Below, piece after piece: positions 1 through 5,900 of a DNA stretch of 6,167 bases. This stretch comes from a bacterium. Its GTDB lineage: Bacteria > Arandabacterota > Arandabacteria > Arandabacterales > Arandabacteraceae. A model generated the notes under the pieces. It was not told where the DNA came from, made no database searches, and was given only the letters and a program-made list of their open reading frames with translations. Made by a program: the position numbers and the translations under genes. The stretch spans positions 1 through 6,167 of the forward strand of contig JALGWB010000129.1 in assembly GCA_025774405.1 (NCBI GenBank), given 5' to 3'. Each line of letters opens with the position of its first letter. Within the stretch, counting starts at the first letter, position 1.

Positions 1-394
1 TAAGGGAATCAACATCGGTGAGCCCAAGCTCGCGGCTGAGCGCGGGTTGTCTCATAACTGAGGCACGTGAGTATCGCAATCCAGGCCCATGGCACGCTTC
101 GCACTGGATGCCCCTGAGATCCGGCACATTGTCCGAACCATATCCTCCCCTGAGATAGCCTGTCGTATGGCAGCTCAAGCAGTTGGGGTCAGCGGCATGT
201 TTCTCACCAAGCACCACAAAAGCATGGGCATGCTTCGTCTTTGACCAGGACTCAAAGATCTCGTAATGGCAAACCTTGCATCTCTGGCTGCCAGCATAGC
301 CGGGTGGGGAGTGCTCTACGTTTTCAGCACCTGGTAGTGCCATCAGGACAATGGCAGCAAACAGCAGAGCTATGGGAATCGACAATCTTTTCAT
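1..394 (-). CDS. Exported multihaem cytochrome c (cytochrome c554-like family), 3' part missing
   Basis: The minus strand reads open from an ATG at 394 to the left edge, giving 131 residues without a stop. Residues 1-23 form a Sec signal peptide: MKR, a hydrophobic core, then a likely cleavage after ALPGA. Three haem c attachment motifs follow: CKVCH at 39-43, CLSCH at 72-76 and CEACH at 98-102. The surrounding signatures GYAGSQRCKVCH, ESWSKTKHAHAF and GIQCEACHGPG are typical of the tetrahaem cytochrome c554 type of 'cytochrome c family protein' found in many environmental bacteria. His55 and His57 are candidate distal haem ligands. By family knowledge the protein acts in electron transfer outside the cytoplasmic membrane; its partner cannot be told from here. 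A fourth haem motif is expected in the missing C-terminal part. No clear Shine-Dalgarno precedes the ATG; an upstream ATG at 411 is out of frame and stops at once. The family call is firm, the exact subtype is not. Confidence 0.9.
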   Translation of the reverse strand, partial: MKRLSIPIALLFAAIVLMALPGAENVEHSPPGYAGSQRCKVCHYEIFESWSKTKHAHAFVVLGEKHAADPNCLSCHTTGYLRGGYGSDNVPDLRGIQCEACHGPGLRYSRASVMRQPALSRELGLTDVDSL

Positions 395-415
395 CGTCTT
401 GCCAATGGCATCAAA

Positions 416-446
416 TATTTAGCCTTGCCTCAAACGGGATTGTCAA
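416..446 (-). promoter_or_regulatory. Candidate sigma70-type promoter for the cytochrome gene
   Basis: On the minus strand a perfect -35 hexamer TTGACA (plus 441-446) is followed by an AT-rich stretch GCTAAATATTT. The possible -10 is TAAATA (plus 416-421, 19-base spacer) or CTAAAT (18-base spacer), both poor matches. The position would give a leader of roughly 15 bases before the ATG at 394. The -35 is convincing and the -10 is weak. Confidence 0.35.
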
Positions 447-454
447 GCGATATT
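425..454 (+). promoter_or_regulatory. Candidate promoter for the secreted hypothetical gene
   Basis: On the plus strand TTGCCT (425-430) and GATATT (449-454) are 18 bases apart, each matching the sigma70 consensus at four of six positions. Transcription would begin near 461, leaving about 27 bases before the preferred ATG at 489. It overlaps the candidate cytochrome promoter on the other strand. Weak support. Confidence 0.25.
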
Positions 455-488
455 TAGGAATAGTTGGGTAATGAAACTGGGAGAGACA

Positions 489-1274
489 ATGAAGCGCTGG
501 GTTAGGCTGGCAATCTGGCTGGCGGTGATTGTGGTTGTTGCTGGTGGCTTGACTGAGCCACAGGGGCAGGGACTTCCTGGACGTGAGATCTGGCTGCCTG
601 AGGCCGAAGTCAGGGATAGGTTCTATAGCTATCTCATCGGACTTATCAAGGCAGATACCTGCGGTACGCTGCTATCAAGCGACATCGAAGGCGTTCTCGA
701 AGGTTATCAGGGCAAGACAGCGATCCCGTTTGAGCTGATAAGAAACATAACAAGGTCGTGTTCGCCAAGCAGGGGAATGCGTGAGGTATCCATCTCCTTC
801 CATGGGAATCTCAAAGCACCAGTCCCTTACAGTATCCTCGGCTATCATCCTGGTTCGGTCACAGCAAGTCCGGTGGTCAAATTCTTCGAGTGGGATATTC
901 CTCGAAAGATGCTTCGGTGGAGCAGGTACGAAGCGATTGAGCTGACTGACATCTATGTTTTCGGGATCCACGAGGGATGGGCAATTGTGGACATCGATGC
1001 CTGGCTGGATAAACTCCTCGGTGGACTGCTCGATGATACGCGCATCGTAGTGCTTGCTCTCTTCAGGTACAATGGTGAGTGGCACGGGCTTGCAGCCGGC
1101 TACGATGCCTCAGGCGACGGCAGATCAGGGATATTCAATTTCAGCCGTAACAAGATCCTCTTCCCGACACCTCGAGAACTGCGTATACTGGGACCTTACT
1201 TTCGCAATTATGTGATAAGGGTAAAAAGAGTGACGCCACCCTTGCCGCCTGGCAAGAAGTGGCAACGCCGTTGA
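489..1274 (+). CDS. Unrecognised secreted or membrane-anchored protein
   Basis: I do not recognise this 261-residue protein. Residues 1-21 (MKRW, then a hydrophobic run of Leu, Ala, Ile and Val ending AGGL) form a signal peptide or N-terminal anchor; there is no lipobox cysteine. The rest looks soluble and mixed alpha/beta, rich in aromatic residues. It contains only two cysteines, Cys58 and Cys91, which could form a disulfide after export. A segment near residues 200-225 with GYDASGDG resembles a polar turn, and the C-terminus is proline- and lysine-rich and basic. An ATG at 471 in the same frame would add six residues. I prefer 489 because GGGAG at 479-483 lies five bases upstream and the signal peptide then starts with a typical MKR. 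The cytochrome gene is divergent upstream and the FmdB-type gene convergent downstream, so this is probably a single-gene transcript. Coding is supported by the signal peptide, the ribosome site and an uninterrupted frame. Function unknown. Confidence 0.75.
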   Translation: MKRWVRLAIWLAVIVVVAGGLTEPQGQGLPGREIWLPEAEVRDRFYSYLIGLIKADTCGTLLSSDIEGVLEGYQGKTAIPFELIRNITRSCSPSRGMREVSISFHGNLKAPVPYSILGYHPGSVTASPVVKFFEWDIPRKMLRWSRYEAIELTDIYVFGIHEGWAIVDIDAWLDKLLGGLLDDTRIVVLALFRYNGEWHGLAAGYDASGDGRSGIFNFSRNKILFPTPRELRILGPYFRNYVIRVKRVTPPLPPGKKWQRR

Positions 1275-1288
1275 CGACTTCCAACAAG

Positions 1289-1314
1289 GCGTGACAGCCT
1301 GTCACGCGCTGTCA
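1289..1314. terminator. Nested inverted repeats between convergent genes, possible bidirectional terminator
   Basis: GCGTGACAG (1289-1297) and CTGTCACGC (1299-1307) are perfect 9-base inverted copies around a single central base. TGACAGC (1292-1298) can also pair with GCTGTCA (1308-1314) across a 9-base loop, so CTGTCA occurs twice (1299-1304 and 1309-1314). The element lies between the stop codons at 1274 and 1318 of two convergent genes, where a shared terminator is expected. There is no T-tract on either strand, so intrinsic termination is unproven, and the odd-centred palindrome could instead be a protein-binding site. Confidence 0.45.
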
Positions 1315-1317
1315 GCC

Positions 1318-1500
1318 TCAGCCAAAGCTTGATGTTATGTCGCAGCTCCCGCTTGAGCTTGAAAAGATCGAAAGAATGCGATTCACTTTAGCGGAATTGC
1401 ACTTAGGGCACACCGGCTTATCATCATCTACCCCTATCTCCACATTTTCAAAGATGTGACCACATTCTTGGCAGAGATACTCTCTTATTGGCAATCCCAT
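1318..1500 (-). CDS. FmdB-type small zinc-ribbon protein
   Basis: This is a 60-residue protein of the FmdB / CxxC-CxxC putative regulatory zinc-ribbon family. The N-terminus LPIREYLCQECGHIFE matches the family's usual PIYEYxCxxCGxxFE start. Two zinc knuckles are intact, C10-x2-C13 and C31-x2-C34, followed by the basic segment SAKVNRILS and a short serine-rich tail ending GSCDITSSFG. Many members have a longer Gly/Ser/Cys-rich tail. The family is named after FmdB, a proposed regulator of formamidase and amidase genes, but the molecular role of most members is unknown. GTG at 1503 is also possible. I choose ATG at 1500 because GGAAAGG (plus 1505-1511) lies four bases upstream. A TACAAT hexamer on the minus strand (plus 1537-1542) could be its -10 box, but no good -35 accompanies it. 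It is divergent from the GlmU-like gene. Confidence 0.85.
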   Translation of the reverse strand: MGLPIREYLCQECGHIFENVEIGVDDDKPVCPKCNSAKVNRILSIFSSSSGSCDITSSFG

Positions 1501-1551
1501 CACCCCTTTCCGTTTGATATAAGATGCAAAAATGGCATTGTAGGTTTCATG

Positions 1552-1580
1552 TTGACCGCAAAAATGGTAAGCTTTTTAAT
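1552..1580 (+). promoter_or_regulatory. Sigma70-type promoter for the GlmU-like gene
   Basis: TTGACC (1552-1557) and TTTAAT (1575-1580) each match the sigma70 consensus at five of six positions and are separated by the optimal 17 bases. Transcription would start near 1587, leaving a leader of only about 17 bases that still includes the ribosome-binding site at 1594-1598. This is the best promoter match in the window, and it may also drive the kinase gene downstream. Confidence 0.65.
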
Positions 1581-1593
1581 AAGCACTGCTGGT

Positions 1594-1598
1594 GGAGG
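1594..1598 (+). promoter_or_regulatory. Ribosome-binding site that fixes the GlmU-like start
   Basis: GGAGG lies five bases before ATG at 1604. An in-frame GTG at 1592 would start at or before this site, so translation most likely begins at 1604 and not at the longer GTG start. Confidence 0.75.
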
Positions 1599-1603
1599 TG
1601 GCT

Positions 1604-2896
1604 ATGTCGAGACCAATAGTGGTTTTCGAAGATGAGAGGGCTTCGGACCTCTATCCCTTGACGCTGACCCGACCGGTATTTGATCTGCGCTGCGGCATCC
1701 GAACCCTTATTGAGAAGCTCCTCGTGAGTCTCAGAGGCCAGGGCAAGGGTTGGTGGGCCACTGATGGGGATGAGCCGCTTGTACAGGTACACATAAGGGG
1801 CTATCTACAGGATGCCACCACCTTGCCGCTGGTCAGGTATGCCGAGCTCTTCAAAGCCTTCAAGACGGTTACCCTCATCAACGGACGTGTACTTATGGAT
1901 GCCAGGGTGCTAGAAAGTCTGAGCTCGGATTGGCAAGGCAAGTACGTTTCGCAGGGACAGGTTGTTGCAGCCAGCGTTTCGAGTGACTTGCTTGAACCGC
2001 TGGAGCGGAGCCTCGGTCGCACGCTTGATGGCGAGATTTTCGAAGATTTACCTGAGAAACCCATCGAGGCCGACCTTATCAGTTACCCCTGGGATCTTGT
2101 CAGGCTCAACGGGAGCCAGATAGAAGCGGACTTCAGGATGTTCAAGGGATTGGCCAGCGAGACCGATCTGCCTGATGGCGTTTACCTCGTCAATCCCGAT
2201 CTTATCCGTATCGGAAGGGATGTGAGGCTGGGTCCTGGAGTTGTCATTGATGCCTCCGACGGTTGCGTCTTCCTCGACGACGGAGTCGTTGTTATGCCAA
2301 ATGCCTCGCTGAAGGGTCCCCTCTACATTGGGAAGCGGAGTGTGGTGAAGATGGGAGCGACCATCTATGGCGAGACCAGCATCGGACCCGTATCAAAGGT
2401 CGGGGGTGAGATTGCTGAGAGCATAATTCAGGGCTATTCAAACAAACAGCATGAGGGATTCCTTGGTCATTCCTACCTCGGCGAGTGGGTCAATCTTGGT
2501 GCTGGTACGAATACGAGCGACATGAAAAACAATTATTCATCAGTAAGAGTCACGATAAATGGTAAGGCGGTCGATACTGGCGAGCTTTTTGTTGGGCTTT
2601 TCATGGGTGACCATTCCAAGTGTGGAATTGGAACGGTCTTCAATACAGGTACGGTAGTTGGCGTATGCTGCAACATCTTCGGAGCTGGCTATCCTCCCAA
2701 GTACATTCCGTCTTTCTGCTGGGGCGGTGCGTCCGTTTTTGCGGAGCACGATCTCGAGAAGGCACTTGAGACTGCGCGCCGTGCAATGAGACGGAGAAAG
2801 CGTGAGCTCAGCGAAGCAGAGAGGGCTCTTCTGAAGCACATTTTCGAGACCACCTCAAAGGAGCGTATCGAATTCTTACAAGCGCATAGGCAGTAG
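1604..2896 (+). CDS. GlmU-like bifunctional sugar-phosphate nucleotidyltransferase/acetyltransferase (alternative bacterial type)
   Basis: This 430-residue protein matches the 'alternative bacterial GlmU' family (TIGR03991 type), proposed to act in UDP-N-acetylglucosamine synthesis as glucosamine-1-phosphate acetyltransferase and uridylyltransferase. The N-terminal region opens with PIVVFEDE (4-11), PLTLTRPV (18-25) and LRCGIRT (28-34), characteristic of this family. The classical GlmU loop (GxGTRM...PK) is absent, so uridylyltransferase activity is inferred only from family membership. From about residue 200 hydrophobic hexapeptide repeats indicate a left-handed beta-helix. Its signature NKQHEGFLGHSYLGEWVNLG (280-299), followed by AGT, resembles the GlmU acetyltransferase site, with His283 as candidate catalytic histidine. 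A charged helical tail follows residue 385. The cytosolic product would feed peptidoglycan and LPS precursors. A good promoter and ribosome site precede the gene, and the kinase gene follows after 65 bases. Family call strong, exact substrate not proven. Confidence 0.85.
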   Translation: MSRPIVVFEDERASDLYPLTLTRPVFDLRCGIRTLIEKLLVSLRGQGKGWWATDGDEPLVQVHIRGYLQDATTLPLVRYAELFKAFKTVTLINGRVLMDARVLESLSSDWQGKYVSQGQVVAASVSSDLLEPLERSLGRTLDGEIFEDLPEKPIEADLISYPWDLVRLNGSQIEADFRMFKGLASETDLPDGVYLVNPDLIRIGRDVRLGPGVVIDASDGCVFLDDGVVVMPNASLKGPLYIGKRSVVKMGATIYGETSIGPVSKVGGEIAESIIQGYSNKQHEGFLGHSYLGEWVNLGAGTNTSDMKNNYSSVRVTINGKAVDTGELFVGLFMGDHSKCGIGTVFNTGTVVGVCCNIFGAGYPPKYIPSFCWGGASVFAEHDLEKALETARRAMRRRKRELSEAERALLKHIFETTSKERIEFLQAHRQ

Positions 2897-2921
2897 GATG
2901 TTGGACTTCGGCTCCTCATCC
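2896..2921 (+). other. Hairpin with UUCG tetraloop between the GlmU-like and kinase genes
   Basis: GGATG (2896-2900) pairs with CATCC (2917-2921), and GGA (2903-2905) with TCC (2913-2915). C2906 pairs with G2911 to close the extra-stable TTCG tetraloop. The stem has a TT/T internal loop and a bulged C at 2912. It begins at the last base of the upstream stop codon. No T-tract follows, so it is more likely an RNA-stability or partial-termination element than a full intrinsic terminator; it could also be chance. Confidence 0.4.
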
Positions 2922-2961
2922 ATCGATTGATGCCTTGACCAAGAGGGGCGGTTGAAGTCGG

Positions 2962-5900
2962 ATGGAAAAGTGTCCTGAATGTGGCAAGGAGATACCTGAG
3001 GGCAAGGCCGCTTGTCCGCACTGTGGAATTACCCTCCCCCAGATGGATGTCACCCAGATCTCCGATGAAACCCTCGCTGGTGAACCCCAACCCGAGGAGA
3101 AAGCCCTAGAGCCAGGCTCCGTCCTTGGCGGTCGGTATGAGATCTTGGGAGTGATTGGCAAGGGTGGCATGGGTTGGGTTTACAAGGCGAAGGATCGTGA
3201 GATCGACCGTATCGTTGCTCTCAAGGTTATCCGAAAGGATCTTGCTCGCGATGAGACCATCATCAAGCGGTTCAAGGATGAGATCATCCTTGCAAGGAAG
3301 GTGACCCACAAGAACGTACTTCGAATCTATGACATAGCCGAGGCTGAGGGGCTCAAGTTCATCTCAATGCCCTACATCGAGGGTAAGGATCTGAAAGCCA
3401 TAATCACTGAGCACGGTAAACTTGAGATTGAAGAGGCTCTCAGGATTGCAACTCAGGTTCTTGAGGCTCTTAAGGCTGCGCATGAGGCGGGCGTCATCCA
3501 TCGTGATCTCAAGCCGCAAAACATAATGATAGATAAGGACGGGTCAGTCTGTGTCGCTGACTTCGGAATCGCCAAGAGCGCTGAGGCGGGTGGCATGACG
3601 GTTACAGGTCAGATCGTTGGTACACCTGAATATATGTCACCCGAGCAGGCAGAGGGTAAGCGCGTCGATTTCAGAACCGATCTTTACTCGTTCGGACTTG
3701 TCCTCTATGAAATGCTAACGGGGGAGGTTCCTTTTAAAGCTGACAGCATCATCTCGACCTTGATGCTCAGACTGCGAGAGACACCCAAGGCACCATCAAT
3801 CGTCAACCCCAGGGTGCCCAAGTGGCTCGACAGGCTTGTGCTGCGTACCCTCGAAAAGGATCCAGCAAGCAGGTACCAGACGGCAGATGAGATCCTCGAG
3901 GACATCCGCAGCCAGACCGTTCGTCGCAAGGTAAAGTTGGGAAAGCGAATGCTCGCGATGGTAGCCATTGGCGGGCTCATCGCTGCGGTTGGCATCTTGC
4001 TCGTGGGACGCAAGCCCAAGATCGTGCTTGAAGAGAAGCGCACCTACGTTGCGGTGTTGCCATTTGAGAACGTCACGGGTCAGGCTGATCTTGACTGGCT
4101 TACAACCGGTATCGCCGACAATCTCACAGCAGATCTGGCTCAGTCAAGGTTCTTCAGGGTTATGAGTCCAGCGAGACTGCATCAGATAGTTGCTGAGGCA
4201 GGCATCGATGTTTCCGAGATCTCGACCCCGGAAGCCCTTGCCAAGCTTGCCAAGGCGACTGATGTAGATGCCGTGATTCTGGGCGGTTTCGTTAAGGCTG
4301 GCGATGAGATAAGAATCACGATGAAGGTCGAAGATCCTGAGACCCAGGAGCTCATCGGGACCAAGATTGTTCAGGCAAAAGAGGATGCTGTGCTCGATCT
4401 TATCGATCAACTGACTCGTGAGACCAAGTACATCTTCCATCTCAGTCAGGAGGATATCGACAAGGATCTTGACCAGGCACTCGGACTCCAGCGAACAAGA
4501 TCGGTCACAGCTGCTTCGGAATTTGCCAAAGGGATTGAGCTAACCTATGTCGGTTCATATCTTGAGGCTGCGCAGGCTTTTGAATCGGCAATCAAGGCTG
4601 ACCCCGATTTTGCAATGGCATATGCCAAGGCGAGCGAGGCTTACGGGAACCTGGGCTATGATGCCAAGGCTGAGAGTTTGTCGCTTATTGCTGTTGACAA
4701 GGTTGTAAAGTTCATTGATCGCGTACCACCAGCCGACCGAACCTTCATTCTCGCTAACCATGCGGAGATAACCTACAACACCGGACAAGCAATTGAATCT
4801 TACAAGGAGTTCATAAAAGCTTATCCGGACGATCCGGAGGGCTACTACAAGCTGGCGCTAACCTATAAGACCATCAGCGAGTGGGATGAGGCTGCTCGGA
4901 ATCTGAGGCAGGCACTTGATCTCGATTCCAAGTTTGTTTCTGCCCGGTTTGAGCTGGCCAAGGTGCTTATCAGGAATGAGGAGCTTGACGATGCACTCGA
5001 TGAGCTCAATCGGTCGCTTGAAGCCTACAGGTCGATGGGAAACCGCGAGGGTGAGGCTGCTGTCCTTAATGCGATCGGCGTGGTCTATCGCCATAGGAAC
5101 GAGTTCGATAAAGCCATTTCCTATTTCGAAGATTCGATCAAGATCAAGGAGGAGCTCGGGGACAAGCGCGGTGTGGCTGCGAGCCTCGGCAACCTGGGGC
5201 TGGTCTATAAGATAATGGGAAGGCAAGATGATGCTCTCGAGGCTTACAAGCGGTCACTTGAGATCAAGCGTGAGATAGGGGATAAGATCGGCGTTTCAAC
5301 CGCTCTTAACAAGATTGCTCAGATCTACCAGAACTCAGGGCGCTATGAAGAGGCGCTTTCCTATTACGAGAGGAGCTACGAGACCCGTAAGGAGATCGGG
5401 GCCAAGCATCTCATGGCTGCATCGCTTTCGGACATGGCAGGCTTGTACTCGCTCCTGGGACGATACCAGAAGGCGCTTGAGCTTGATTCGCTTGCCCTGG
5501 CACTGAGGGTTGAGATAGGAGACGAAAGGGGACAGTCCCACAGCCTGCGGAACCTTGCCGAGTCTTTGGTCGCCCGGGGCGAATTCGAGGAAGCTTCGGC
5601 GAACCTGCGACGTGCTATCGAGACCGATACTCGGCTTGGCGATATTCGCCTGCTTGCTGCTGATAGCCTGGGGCTTGGGCAGCTTTGCCTTGCCAAGGGT
5701 AAGATCGACAGTGCCATAGTATATTTTCGCGGTGCGTTCAGGGTGCACAAGCGACTCAATACCAAACGGGGGCTGGTTATAGCACAGGCTTTACTCGGAG
5801 AAGCGTATGTGTACAAGGGTGAATTCTTGATGGCTCTTAACCATCTTGATTCGGCCTTTACCCTTGCTGATGAGATCGGTGAAAAGGAGGCAAGTGTCGA

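Noticed and set aside
241..471. Plus-strand open frame of 76 residues
   Set aside because: It lies opposite the cytochrome gene, whose signal peptide and CxxCH motifs are unmistakable; the plus-strand product has no recognisable features.
675..1085. Minus-strand open frame of 136 residues
   Set aside because: It is fully inside the secreted hypothetical gene on the other strand, with no ribosome site or domain signature. I kept the plus frame because of its signal peptide and start signals.
1516..1521. TATATC on the minus strand as -10 of the FmdB-type gene
   Set aside because: Transcription would begin within the ribosome-binding site, and no adequate -35 lies 16-18 bases upstream; TACAAT further upstream is a better candidate.
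1524..1538. Short inverted repeat ATGC...GCAT in the divergent region
   Set aside because: Four-base arms with a seven-base loop in AT-rich DNA are expected by chance.
2689..3090. Minus-strand open frame of 133 residues
   Set aside because: It spans the end of the GlmU-like gene and the start of the kinase gene, both firmly supported on the plus strand.
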